The notes: generated by a model not told the origin, from the letters alone. 64,000 nucleotides of DNA from Channallabes apus (GCA_030522415.1 CM060121.1:120001-184000); one strand, 5' to 3'; shown: positions 1 through 10,099, numbered from the stretch's first letter. Translations and numbers: made by a program.

Positions 1-309
1 GTAGATTGTGGTATGGTGTGTTGCTTGAGATCTTTTGCCGAGATCTTTTCGCTTTGTCAGACAGGTTCTATTTCAGTGATTTCCTGATTCAACAGGTCTG
101 CATTTTATTCATGATTTAGCAGAAGCATTTACTTTTTCACAGAGGTAGGTATGGAAATTTTTGGACATTTTTTTTCCTTTATAAATGAAAACATCTCCAT
201 CTGCAAAACTGCATTTTGTATTTCCTCCAGTTATCTTTGTGTAATATGAACATTTGTTTAAGGATCTCAATCTTTTAAGTGTAAAGGATTTCCAAAATGG
301 TGCTAGTGA
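1..309. other. intronic sequence, nothing recognised
   Basis: AT-rich sequence with no exon, repeat or ORF that I can support. It may be the decayed 5' part of the LINE that becomes recognisable from about 310. Confidence 0.4.
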
Positions 310-1199
310 GGTTAGCTGTTGTCACGACTGCTCACAACTCAATAATTTTAGACATCCAAGCTGGCTAAGTAAGGAGTACAAATGATGTGATTTCCAGTCA
401 CTGGAAAACAAGCTTGATGACCTTAGGGCCAGGGTTAAGGTCCAGAGAGACATTCGGGATTGCAATCTCCACTGCGACACTGAGACATGGCTAAACCACG
501 CCATCCAGCTGGCCTTGGGTTTACTGTATGAACAGAACTATGGTCAAAAGGGAGCAGCATATGTTGAATAACCCTCAAATGTCCTCAGGAGTTTACACTG
601 GTTATAGTAAGTTGATATTCCGCCTCAGGAGGCGAACACCGACACTGCCTTATGTGACCTCCATGAGGCTTTTACACAGCACCAGACACAACACTGGTTG
701 CGTAAATGAGCGCAGTGCCCACCTGAAACGCATAGCGCCAAACCTCTATCAACATATCATCTGCCACACCAGGGATTAAAAGGACCCTAGATCATTGTTA
801 CAATGATCAAAGACGGCTACAAGTCACAATCTCTCTTCCCGTTTGGGAAAGCCAATCATGATGCCATTTTCCTCATGCCAAAATATAAACAAAGGCTCAA
901 ACAGGAAGACTCAGCTCAGAGGGAGGTCACTTGCTGGAGAGACCAATTAGTGGCCATTCTACAGGACGCACCGGATGACGCAGACTGAGCAGCTCTGGTG
1001 ACATTAATGTGTTTATGGAATCAGTTGTTGTATTCATCAAGAAACTAGATGCTGATATCATCCAAAAAATGATCAGCAGCATGTACATGGGTGGATAAAA
1101 CCATCAACAATTAATGCTTTGAGATCTTGCACCACAGACTACATCATGAGACATGCGTTAATGCATAATATGGAATCGTTAGGCTTGTAAAGCTGCGAC
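310..1199 (+). mobile_element. decayed L2-like LINE, 5' part (endonuclease region)
   Basis: Fragments on the plus strand match the L2-type ORF at 12216 by eye: a DTETWLNHAI segment near 470-505 (compare [10 protein letters not shown]) and LKRIAPNLYQHIICHTRD near 725-778 (compare [18 protein letters not shown]), followed by TLDHCY-like and SDH-region traces. Several stops and frameshifts make it a pseudogene. It is cut at 1199 by an LTR element and resumes at 4063. Confidence 0.75.
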
Positions 1200-1571
1200 T
1201 GTCACGTTTCCCTAGATGTCTGTGTCGGCCGTGGATGCGAGGCATGAATGCGGATGCGAGCTGACGGTTAACAAAGTCCTTTATTTTCAATTCTCCACAA
1301 AACATAAACAAAACCAGATCACTCCAACACAAACTAAACGTATATTAACGGTTGCCAGACGCCTGACTGGAGTCCAGCCAGGCTATTTATAGAAGTAAAC
1401 ATAAACACACTAATCAAATTAACTTCCCTCGGTTCAGGTGATCTTCTACGTCACCTGACCGAGGTGCAAAACGGGAAATGAAGTCAAACTTTAACAAAAC
1501 CCAAACTACAACACAAAAGACAACATAAATATAAATGGCGCTCTGGCGCCATCTAGGGGTTAACCGTTACA
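1200..1571 (-). repeat. 3' LTR of the unknown-ORF element
   Basis: 372 bp, identical to the other copy. Contains the minus-strand TATAAATAG near 1381-1392 and the polyadenylation signal AATAAA at 1280-1285. The element's ORF stops 17 codon-spaced bases inside this LTR edge, at 1553. Confidence 0.93.
1380..1392 (-). promoter_or_regulatory. TATA box in LTR
   Basis: CTATAAATAGCC on the minus strand, present identically in both LTRs (second copy about 3871-3883). About 100 bp before the AATAAA signal, giving a plausible U3-R-U5 order for minus-strand transcription. Confidence 0.6.
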
Positions 1572-3667
1572 TTACCCCCCCTCCCAAAAATGCTCCTCCG
1601 GAGCATCACCGGAGGCCCCGGACACCCAACCCAATGTTCTACCTCTAGCATCCTATCCAGGAGGCTGGGTGACGGGGCTGGAGGCATACTCTGCGGCTGC
1701 TGGGCTGGAAACGTGCTCGGCGGCTGCAGAGCTTGGAGCGTGCTCGGCGGCTGCAGAGCTGGAGAAGTGCTCGGCGGCTGCACTGCTGGAGAAGTGCTCG
1801 GCGGCTGCAGAGCTGGAGAAGTGCTCGGCGGCTGCAGAGCTGGAGAAGTGCTCGGCGGCTGCAGAGCTGGAGAAGTGCTCGGCGGCTGCAGTGCTGGAGA
1901 AGTGCTCGGCGGCTGCAGTGCTGGAGAAGTGCTCGGCGGCTGCAGAGCTGGAGAAGTGCTCGGCGGCTGCAGAGCTGGAGAAGTGCTCGGCGGCTGCAGT
2001 GCTGGAGAAGTGCTCGGCGGCTGCAGTGCTGGAGAAGTGCTCGGCGGCTGCAGAGCTGGAAGCGTGCTCGGCTGCTGCTGAGCTGGTATCGTGCTCGGCT
2101 GCTGCAGAGCTGGAGAAGCGCTCGACGCAGGCGTTGGAGCGGTCACTGCGCTCGACGCAGGCGTTGGAGCGGTCACTGCGCTCGAAGACGGCGTGGGAGC
2201 GGTCACTGCGCTCGAAGACGGCGTGGGAGCGGTCACTGCGCTCGAAGACGGCGTGGGAGCGGTCACTGCGCTCGAAGACGGCGTGGGAGCGGTCACTGCG
2301 CTCGAAGACAGCGTGGGAGCGGTCACTGCGCTCGTAGACGGCGTGGGAGCGGTCACTGCGCTCGTAGACGGCGTGGGAGCGGTCACTGCGCTCGACGCAG
2401 GCGTTGGAGCGTGCAGTGCGCTCGACGACGGCCCTGGAGCGTGCAGTGCGCTCGACGACGGCCCTGGAGCGTGCAGTGCGCTCGACGACGGCCCTGGAGC
2501 GTCCTCGAAGCCGGGAGGTGGCGTTGGAGCGTGCACGGCGCTCGCCTGCAGCGTTGGAGCGTGCACGGCGCTCGCCTGCAGCGTTGGAGCGTGCACGGCG
2601 CTCGACTGTAGCGTTGGAGCGTGCACGGCGCTCGCCTGCAGCGTGGGAGCGTGCACGGCGCTCGCCTGCAGCGTTGGAGCGTGCACGGCGCTCTCCTGCA
2701 GCGTTGGAGCGTGCACGGCGCTCGCCTGCAGCGTTGGAGCGTGCACGGTGCTCGCCTGCAGCGTTTGAGCGTGCACGGCGCTCAACGACGGCTCAACGTC
2801 GTTCTCAAAGCCGGGAGGCGGTGGTAAAACGGGTGCGTCGGACAGCAGCTGTAGACACGCTGGCTCGCTGTCCTCAAAGCCGAAAGGCGGCGGTAAGACG
2901 GGTGCGTCGGACAGCAGCTGTAGACACGCTGGCTCGCTGTCCTCAAAGCCGAAAGGCGGCGGTAAGACGGGTGCGTCGGACAGCAGCTGTTGACACGCTG
3001 GCTCGCTGTCCTCGAAGCTGGAAGGCGGCGGAAAAACGGGTGCGTCGGACTGCAGCTGTTGACACGCTGGCTCGCTGTCCTCGAAGCTGGAAGGCGGCGG
3101 TGCGTCGGGCAGCGGCTGCTGACACGCTAGCTCGCTGCTGAGTGTTGGCGAGGGAGGAGAAAGCTCCGAGCCCGCTTCGCGGTTCTCCTGGAAGTGGAGG
3201 ATCATCTGCTGGAGCTCCTTTACATGCTCCAGCATTTCACTCACCCGCTCCGGCTCCGGAATCCACCAGATGAGCTCCTCCTCTCTTTGCTGCTGCTCTG
3301 CCTGGGGTTTTCTTTCCCCCTCGTCACCGCCGTACTTGGGCTTCCTCGCCCTTCTCTTCCGGCCAGTGCGGGGAACCACGTGACCCCGTGCCGCGTCGCC
3401 CCTGAATGGCGTCCGCCGAATGGCGAGCCTGCAGCCCTCCCAGCTTTGTGGTGTCTCTCTGTCTCTCTCCTCGCTGCTCTCTCGCAGGTGCTCCTGCTCC
3501 TCCAGCAATCTGTATTCACAGCTGCGGTACATCTCCTCCTCGTCCTCAACCAGCCCGATGTAATTCCAGCCGTAGCACTCCTCTTCGCTGTCCCGCCAGT
3601 TCGTCAGCTCGGGCGAGATGGCCACCGCGCCCCCCCCAAAAAACTTCAGGAGGGGATCCTCCGCCAT
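1553..3667 (-). CDS. unknown repeat-rich protein of the LTR element (704 codons from this start)
   Basis: I do not recognise this protein. From ATG 3667 (MAEDPLLKFFGGG) it reads 704 residues; the frame is also open upstream through the LTR, with ATGs at 3736 and 3796, so a longer N-terminus is possible. Parts in order: acidic N-terminus (EEEC, EDEEEMY), basic cluster TGRKRRARKPKYGG near residue 105, a Glu/Gln-rich helix, WWIPEPERVSEMLEHVKELQ as a likely coiled coil, then about 450 residues of tandem repeats, and a short non-repeated tail (LLDRMLEVEHW). Repeat classes: about 23 aa (FEDSEPACQQL), 10 aa (SAVHAPTLQA), 10 aa (SALHAPGPSS), 10 aa (SAVTAPTPSS) and 9 aa (PALQPPSTS). No zinc knuckle or pol motif. 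It stops inside the 3' LTR. Gag-like packaging or a captured host sequence are guesses only. Confidence 0.7.
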   Translation of the reverse strand: MAEDPLLKFFGGGAVAISPELTNWRDSEEECYGWNYIGLVEDEEEMYRSCEYRLLEEQEHLRESSEERDRETPQSWEGCRLAIRRTPFRGDAARGHVVPRTGRKRRARKPKYGGDEGERKPQAEQQQREEELIWWIPEPERVSEMLEHVKELQQMILHFQENREAGSELSPPSPTLSSELACQQPLPDAPPPSSFEDSEPACQQLQSDAPVFPPPSSFEDSEPACQQLLSDAPVLPPPFGFEDSEPACLQLLSDAPVLPPPFGFEDSEPACLQLLSDAPVLPPPPGFENDVEPSLSAVHAQTLQASTVHAPTLQASAVHAPTLQESAVHAPTLQASAVHAPTLQASAVHAPTLQSSAVHAPTLQASAVHAPTLQASAVHAPTPPPGFEDAPGPSSSALHAPGPSSSALHAPGPSSSALHAPTPASSAVTAPTPSTSAVTAPTPSTSAVTAPTLSSSAVTAPTPSSSAVTAPTPSSSAVTAPTPSSSAVTAPTPSSSAVTAPTPASSAVTAPTPASSASPALQQPSTIPAQQQPSTLPALQPPSTSPALQPPSTSPALQPPSTSPALQPPSTSPALQPPSTSPALQPPSTSPALQPPSTSPALQPPSTSPALQPPSTSPALQPPSTSPAVQPPSTSPALQPPSTLQALQPPSTFPAQQPQSMPPAPSPSLLDRMLEVEHWVGCPGPPVMLRRSIFGRGGNVTVNP
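1572..1595 (-). promoter_or_regulatory. polypurine tract
   Basis: On the minus strand, TTTTTGGGAGGGGGGGTAA runs directly into the 3' LTR. Position and composition are those of the plus-strand primer of LTR retroelements, which supports the minus orientation. Confidence 0.8.
1690..3115. repeat. five in-frame minisatellite blocks inside the LTR-element ORF
   Basis: Plus-strand units: about 27 bp from 1690 to 2110, 30 bp (GCGCTCGAAGACGGC type) from 2126 to 2400, 30 bp in about three copies from 2400 to 2505, 30 bp (GCGTTGGAGCGTGCACG type) from 2520 to 2790, and about 69 bp in four to five copies from 2800 to 3115. All unit lengths are multiples of three, so copy-number change keeps the ORF open. 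This also creates long spurious ORFs on the opposite strand. Confidence 0.9.
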
Positions 3668-3690
3668 GCCTCTTGGTAGGTCTGGCAATC

Positions 3691-4062
3691 TGTCACGTTT
3701 CCCTAGATGTCTGTGTCGGCCGTGGATGCGAGGCATGAATGCGGATGCGAGCTGACGGTTAACAAAGTCCTTTATTTTCAATTCTCCACAAAACATAAAC
3801 AAAACCAGATCACTCCAACACAAACTAAACGTATATTAACGGTTGCCAGACGCCTGACTGGAGTCCAGCCAGGCTATTTATAGAAGTAAACATAAACACA
3901 CTAATCAAATTAACTTCCCTCGGTTCAGGTGATCTTCTACGTCACCTGACCGAGGTGCAAAACGGGAAATGAAGTCAAACTTTAACAAAACCCAAACTAC
4001 AACACAAAAGACAACATAAATATAAATGGCGCTCTGGCGCCATCTAGGGGTTAACCGTTACA
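3691..4062 (-). repeat. 5' LTR of the unknown-ORF element
   Basis: 372 bp, identical to 1200-1571. Upstream copy in the direction of transcription. A TATA-like TATAAATAG lies at about 3872-3883 (minus strand), with AATAAA about 100 bases downstream. In-frame ATGs at 3796 and 3736 fall in the part expected to be transcribed. Confidence 0.93.
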
Positions 4063-6065
4063 GCGACATACAACTTTTCCAAATCTGTGAAGAAGGCGAA
4101 GCAGTGCTACGGCAGGAAACTAGAGTCAATATGACAATAACAGACTATAAGGCACCAACATCCATTATGACGAACACAGATGTGTCTCTGGTAGACAAAC
4201 TGAACACCTTCTATGCTCGTTACAATGCTAATAGTGCTAGCAATGCTAACAATGCTAGCGGTGCTAATGGCTGTAGACAGGAAGAGAATGCCAATGCCGG
4301 AAACACGTTCATCATCTTTGAGCCTGACATAAGGAGAGCCTTCAGAGCCCTGACCTGTCATGATGAAGTGCTTTGAAAGACGGGTCAGAGATTTCATCAT
4401 TTCTTCACTACCTGACACACATTATTCATTTCAGTTTGCATATCATCCAAACCAATCAAATTATTATGCCATATAACACCTCTTTCTCACATCACTCACT
4501 CACCTGGACACTAGGAAGGACAATTATGTTAAAATGCTCTTTGTTGACCACAGTTCAGCTTTTAATAATATAATTCCCTCCACAGTCACAACCAAGCTGG
4601 AGGACCTGGAACTTGGGAGCCCATCTCTGTGTCAGTGGATCTCTAATTTCCTGACTGGCAGACCACAGGCATTGGGGATGGACAGAGATGTGTCAGCCTC
4701 CCTCACCCTGTGTTCTGAGCCCCCTGCTGTACTCACTGTACACATATGACTGTGTGGCCACTACCAACTCCACCATCATCATCAACTTTGCTACCAACAC
4801 CATTGTGGGGGGCCTGATCTCTGACAACAATGAGACGGCCTACTGTACCTGGAGGAGATTCGAAATCTGGAGAACTCGTCCCAGAGGCCCAACATCCTCT
4901 TGAAATCAGCAATAAAAAGGAGGTGATAGTCAACTCCAGTACAAAGCAGGAGAGGAAACTACCAGACTCCCATCATCAGCAAGAGTCAAGAGGAGAGAGT
5001 AGACAGCTCCCAATACCTCAGTGTTCACATCACACAGGACCTGTCATGGTCCTGTCGCATCAACACCATGGTGAAGAATGCCCAGCCGCATCAATATCAC
5101 CTTTAGGAACTTTTACTCCTGCAACATAGAGAGCATCCTGATGGGAATCATCACCACCTGGTTTGGGAACAGCACCATGCAAGACAGACGGGCTATACAG
5201 AGGTAAGCTCAGCTCATAATCCGCACCGAGCTCCCTGACATGCACTCAATCTACAGCAAGAGGCGCTGGCCAGGAAGACATTGTGAATTATCTCAGCTAC
5301 CACAAAAATGAACTGTTTTCTCTCTTGCAGTGAGAAAAGTGTTTTCGCTCCCTGAAGGCTAACACAAGAAAACTAAGGAGAAGCTTCTTCCCACAGTCTA
5401 TTCAGGCCCTCAGCCAGAACACCACAAAGAATTAAACAATCTGATCTGTCGTCTTCGTTCGCTCACACAATAAACACTCTCCCTACATTGCTGCTAACAC
5501 ATCAAAAGTCAGGATGTAGCACATTAATCAAGTTGCACATTTGCGCATTGCTAAATGTTTATGCACATTTTTATGATTGCACATTGCTCATTTTCCATGC
5601 AAATAATGACTAACTGCACTCAGATGTAATTTAACTTATCCTGTATAATTTATACACTTACAGTAATACCTCATGTATTTCTATTTTAATTCTATTCTAT
5701 AACAACCTTGTACATTATGTAAATTTTTCCAGTTGAAAGTCTTTATATTTCTAAATTTTTCTTTTATATTCTTATTTCTCTATTTGATATTTAATATCCT
5801 TTTTTTTTCATTTAAATGTGCAGGCAGCATGGTGGCTCAGTGGTTAGCCTCGTCGCCTTGCACCTCCAGTATGCAGGTTCGATTCCCACCTCTGTGTGTA
5901 AACAGGAACATAGACAATGAGTGAGTAATTTAATTAAACTCTAGTGAAATTTATTTCTTGTGGAGAAACCCTTCTTTTTAGGTCACATGCATAGTATAAG
6001 CGTATAACTATGTACATATCATATTGTGTTTATGTGACAAATAAAATTTTAATTGGATTTGAATT
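4063..6065 (+). mobile_element. decayed L2-like LINE, 3' part (RT region and 3' UTR)
   Basis: Continuation of the LINE at 310. Traces in several frames include ITDYKAPTS near 4140, MLFVDHSSAFNNIIPSTVTT near 4534 (RT motif A region), a YSLYTYDC segment and a decayed box around 4730-4800, and a C-terminal RRSFFPQ-like tail near 5380. An AT-rich 3' UTR ends near 6065 in GTGACAAATAAAATT plus a short T/A-rich tail. Many stops; non-functional. A SINE head is inserted near 5822. Confidence 0.75.
5822..5925 (+). mobile_element. truncated tRNA-derived SINE head
   Basis: GGCAGCATGGTGGCTCAGTG followed by a box B (GGTTCGATTCC) about 45 bases later resembles a tRNA head with Pol III boxes A and B, as in the fuller SINE at 7015. 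Only the head survives; the body is missing. Confidence 0.65.
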
Positions 6066-6181
6066 TTGAAAAATGTGCCAAAAACATCAGGAAAAAGGCA
6101 AATACTTTATCACAGTCTTATATTTCATTATTGCAGGAGGTTTAAAAACAATCTAGAAGATTTACCTGAAAAATCCACTCA

Positions 6182-6487
<306 letters not shown>

Positions 6488-6491
6488 TTAC

Positions 6492-6632
6492 TGCGGCCAG
6501 CCTTCTCCTGTGGAAACTGTGAAGAGTGTAAGCAAAGCCCAGAGCACATTGTCGTAGTGGAATTCATATTTCTTCCATTCTCGTTTCTGCGCCTTCACTT
6601 CATTATCTCGCTCATACACCAGGTATTCACCC
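6492..6632 (-). CDS. cacna1a: cacna1a exon: domain III pore loop and filter
   Basis: 141-nt exon reading (R)[20 protein letters not shown] then [18 protein letters not shown] and VSTGEGWP. The Glu of TGEGW is the domain III selectivity-filter residue. One residue longer than mammalian Cav2.1 as I remember it (extra Asp in ERDNEV). Acceptor TTTCAG, donor GTAAGT; the last codon (Gln) is completed in the next exon. Confidence 0.96.
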
Positions 6633-7014
6633 CTGAAACAAAACCAAACCTTACAGCATGCTCGGTCCAGTTCTGCTCCTGTCCAGCTTGGTTCTCCATC
6701 ACTCCTCTTGTACACTGAAGCACCCAGCACCCTCACACCTGACTGTGACCTACTTCTCCTTTATGCTATATAATACCATTACATCAGATATCGTGCATGC
6801 ATTTCAGAAGTGTTTCATGTAAAGGTCTTATTTTTTTACTATTTCTTTAACAAGTGAACACAGGTCACAGGTCACTCCTCCCCTAGAGTGGGCGTGTTAA
6901 TGCCCCAAGCAAAACAGCCCTTAGTGAGGCTTTTTTTTTACCTTAACCTCCTTCTGTTTCATTCCACCTCCAAGCACACTGTTTCAGTGTTTCAGTTTGA
7001 ATGTGTGATGTTTG
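6633..7014. other. intron, nothing recognised
   Basis: Intron between the pore exon and the SINE. Mixed AT-rich sequence with no recognised element. Confidence 0.5.
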
Positions 7015-7382
7015 CATTTATTCATTCATTCATTTTCTGTACCGCTTTATCCTTATATACAGGGTCGCGGGGGCCTGGAGCCTATCCCAGGAAACTTAGG
7101 GCACAAGGCACCCTAGACAGGGTGCCAATCCATCGCAGGGCACACACATACTGTACACACACTCATTCACACACTATGGTCAATTTAGGAACGCCAATTA
7201 GCCTAACCTGCATATCTTTGGACTGTGGGAGGAAACCGGAGTACCCGGAGGAAACCCACCAAGCACGGGGAGAACATGCAAACTCCATGCACACAGAGAT
7301 GGGAATCAAGCCTGCCCCGGGAATCGAACCCGGACCCTGGCGGTATAAGGCGACAGTGCTAACCACTACACCACCGTGCCGC
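7015..7382 (-). mobile_element. tRNA-derived SINE, near full length
   Basis: On the minus strand it starts GCGGCACGGTGGTGTAGTGG with a box-A-like TAGTGGTTAGC and a box B GGGTTCGATTCCC near 7319-7331. The body contains the widespread fish motif TTGGACTGTGGGAGGAAACC (plus strand), and the tail is an (ATGA)n run at the left end. Inserted in an intron of cacna1a in the sense orientation of the gene. Not a functional tRNA gene. Confidence 0.85.
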
Positions 7383-7544
7383 TTTGTTTGTATTTAATAT
7401 GGTTTAATTCTGGGTGTGTTGCGGCGTCCTGACATGCAGCATGAGCTGGAGTTCAGATAAATGCAAAAATGCCAAAATTATCATTTTGTGGAGAAAATTG
7501 AGCATAATGGTAACAATGATCATCTGTTTAATTTTATTACTTTC

Positions 7545-7546
<2 letters not shown>

Positions 7547-7594
<48 letters not shown>
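7547..7594. repeat. (TG)n microsatellite beside a splice donor
   Basis: About 22 TG units on the plus strand, CA on the gene's sense strand, starting shortly after the donor of the IIIS5 exon. Confidence 0.95.
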
Positions 7595-7596
<2 letters not shown>

Positions 7597-7605
7597 AAAT
7601 CTGAC

Positions 7606-7766
7606 CTGCAGTCACGTTCAAATTCCTTGGATTCGTCAGTGCAGTAGAAGAACTTGCCCTTGAAGAGCTGCACAGCCACAACAGCAAAGATGAACATGAA
7701 GAGCATGTAGACAATCAGGATGTTCAGCACGTTCTTCAGAGAGTTCACTACGCAGTCAAACACAGC
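7606..7766 (-). CDS. cacna1a: cacna1a exon: IIIS5
   Basis: 161-nt exon encoding [20 protein letters not shown], then [20 protein letters not shown] and [13 protein letters not shown]: helix IIIS5 and the first part of the turret. It ends two bases into Arg. Acceptor CCTCAG, donor GTCAGA. A (CA)n tract begins roughly twelve to twenty bases downstream of the donor on the sense strand. The intron before it (20597 to 7767, 12.8 kb) holds the DIRS/L2/Rex1 composite. Confidence 0.96.
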
Positions 7767-8683
7767 CTGAGGAAACACATCACAAATCTCAATACGACAA
7801 GAAAGAAACAAAGAACTACAGCAGAAGAAGAAAGACAGAGAGAAACATGCAGCCTGCCTGAGAACACGGTCGTACATTTCAAACCCATTCTCAGAAAATA
7901 AACACATCATCAAGGAGCAGAAACCTGTAGCACACTGAACTCCAAACCTCCATTGAAAATACAATAAAGAAAGAATAAAATATTTGTACAAAACAAAATG
8001 TACAATATATGAAAAATATAAAAAAAAATAAGAAAAACCTAGCTGTACCATATAGAAAATATAGAATTATGGAATTTCTCTATGGGAATGAAGTTGTATA
8101 TGAATAGAATTTGTATATAAATAGAAATGTCCAGGGGTGTGCAAATATGCCTGAAAGAATTTAAAGTGCATCAGAGATGTCCATGAATGTGCTGGTGTGG
8201 TGGAACACGTAGGTCTTAAGTCGTCATTTGAAGATTGCCAGAGACTCAGCTGTGCGGACGTACAGTATAGAGGAAAGTCAGAACAAAAAACAGTCTTTAT
8301 GCACGTCTTCCTCAACTATCTGAGAGCTGGTTGGACCAGGCGAGCAGCGCTGGAGGATCGGGGGGACGTGGTGCAGTGCATGGTGTGATTAGAGCTGCGC
8401 TGTGTGTAGTTTTGTAGATGAGCATCAGGGTTTTGAATTTAACGTGGACAGCTACAGCAAGCCGGTGCAGAGAGCAGAGAAGTGGGGTGGTGTGTTAATA
8501 ATATGTAATCTCACTCACAAACTGGCCAACAGGGGGCACTACATGTGTTATGCACACAAAATCACACAAATTAAGCCAAACATTAAAGCTTCCTTTATAA
8601 CTTGATTTGTTTAGCACACACAACTGTTCTGTAAGACGTTTAGCTCTGTCCACTCAAATTGAAAACATGACATGCATGAAAAC
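7767..8683. other. intron, unclassified
   Basis: About 0.9 kb of intron. The 8200-8480 part (GC-richer, includes CCGGTGCAGAGAGCAGAGAA) looks like an old transposon piece but I cannot assign it. Confidence 0.4.
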
Positions 8684-9013
8684 GTCTCGGGTTACTTTGC
8701 TGTAACCCTGTTCCCTGAAAAGGCGGGAACAAGATGCTGCATGAAAACGCTATGGTAACATCTTGTCATGTTGCCGGTTGTGAAGCATGTGTGTATCAAA
8801 CAGGCCAAATTTTGGCTTATATAACCTCGGTCGGGTGATGTCATCTGATGAGACGCACCTGCAGGTTATAAATAGGGGTGAACCGGAAACATACCTCAGA
8901 TTGATTTGTCTGAACAGACGTCTGGTCACATAGGCAGTGCGGCATTGGGACACAGCATCCTATTCCCGCCTATTCAGGGAACAGGGTTACAGCAAAGTAA
9001 CCCGAGACGTTTC
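8684..9013. mobile_element. DIRS-type terminal unit with inverted ends
   Basis: About 330 bp bounded by inverted repeats of about 45 bp: CGTCTCGGGTTACTTTGCTG at the left and its reverse complement (CAGCAAAGTAACCCGAGACG) at the right. Within each end GGGTTAC and GTAACCC can pair as a hairpin. The centre matches the DIRS end at 17345-17500 (AACCTGCAGGTGCGTCTCAT region, inverted). A second copy lies at 41128-41455. It directly abuts the DIRS element to the right. Confidence 0.65.
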
Positions 9014-9739
9014 CTTTCAAAGGCTACACTCGATGCTGCGTGAAAACACTATGGGAACGAGAGTACCAACATCACCGCACTGCAAGTGTCTGGACCCCCA
9101 AGGTTGTGTAGCGTGTGCGCAGAAGGCCGAGAAGGTCTCAGAACTATGTCTGGGCAGCTGACTCGAGTATCCGTGAGCCCGGAGTAGCATGAACATCCAG
9201 ACTAAAATCTAACAAATGTGTGCGGAGAGGACCGACCCTACACGTCACACACTTGCTGCAGGGGAATACCTCTTGCTAGTGCAATAGATGAGGTGATCCC
9301 CTTGGTTGAATGAGCCCTGATTCCTAGAGGCGAAGTGAGCCCACGCGCCTCATAGGAGAGGGCAATAGCATCTCTCATCCAGTGTAGTGGCGGCCGCCCC
9401 CGGCCCCAAAACATGTAAAGCTGCTCTGACTTACGCCACTGGCTGATGCGGTGGACGTAAATATGAAGAGAACGTTCTGGACACAGTAAGTGAAGTATCT
9501 CCTGCTCCGAAGCTGTAAAGGCGGAGGACAGAAGGCTTCAAAAACAATAGGGTGCATGTGGGGTTTATGGAACTTTCAGAAGATAGTTGAGTGAGGATGC
9601 AGTTACGTAAGTCCTGAGAGTACTAGGGCAAAAGCCCGAGGACAACTTTTCCTGCAGAAACTGAAACAATTCGGCAGTGGACTGGGTCTACCTGCTTCGC
9701 ACACACTTGCCGCAGGGGAATGCCTCTTGCTAGTGCAAT

Positions 9740-10054
9740 AGGTGAGGCGATCCCCCTGGTTGAATGAGACCTGATTCCTAGAGGCGAAGTGAGACCACAC
9801 GCCTCATAGGAGAGGGCAATAGCATCTCTCACCCAGTGTAGTGGCGGCTTGCTTTGTCGTGCACCAGCTTTAAATACATTCCATTTGAGGGCATAGGCTC
9901 TTTGAAGCTCGGGCCGGGGATGAAATATCGTCCCCAGCGCCTGAGACAGAAGATTGCACCTCATTGGAATCACCCATGGTAATCCGTTGAAGAGGGATAC
10001 TAGATCCAGCGTCAGAGAGTAGCCAAGGGGACAATTACTGATCTTGCGAGGCAA
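9740..10054 (-). pseudogene. DIRS tyrosine recombinase fragment
   Basis: VRDAIALSYEACGLTSPLGI followed by SHSTRGIAS matches the catalytic HxxR segment of DIRS tyrosine recombinases, which integrate the circular DNA copy without target duplication. The downstream catalytic Tyr segment is not intact. Upstream reading frame is broken. Confidence 0.75.
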
Positions 10055-10099
10055 CGAGGTCCACCTCTGCTACATGCTTTAGGGCCAGAAATAGAGCCA

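Larger units (their letters stand above)
1200..4062 (-). mobile_element. complete young non-autonomous LTR retroelement with one unknown ORF
   Basis: Two direct 372-bp repeats (1200-1571 and 3691-4062) that are identical at every base enclose 2,119 bp. Both start TGT and end ACA, and the whole is flanked by a 5-bp target duplication GCGAC (1195-1199, 4063-4067). On the minus strand a purine tract (GGGAGGGGGGG) lies directly before the 3' LTR, and the LTR holds a TATA box and AATAAA in that orientation, so transcription runs minus. There is no reverse transcriptase, RNase H, protease or integrase; it must move in trans. No clear tRNA primer-binding site was found after the 5' LTR. Identical LTRs imply very recent insertion. 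It splits an older LINE. Confidence 0.93.

Noticed and set aside
1690..3115. Regular 27-30 bp repeats that could suggest a CRISPR array
   Set aside because: Units are contiguous with no unique spacers, and the host is a eukaryote; they are coding minisatellites.
1590..3141. Several plus-strand ORFs of 160-290 codons across the LTR element
   Set aside because: They are reads through multiple-of-three tandem repeats on the antisense side of the minus-strand ORF; promoter, poly(A) signal and polypurine tract all point to the minus strand.
3668..3690. tRNA primer-binding site after the 5' LTR of the 1200-4062 element
   Set aside because: The minus-strand sequence GATTGCCAGACCTACC does not start with the usual TGG and I could not match it to a tRNA end.
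7319..7375. tRNA-like sequence with boxes A and B
   Set aside because: Part of a SINE with a long unrelated body and (ATGA)n tail, so not a tRNA gene. The same applies to 50856-50940.
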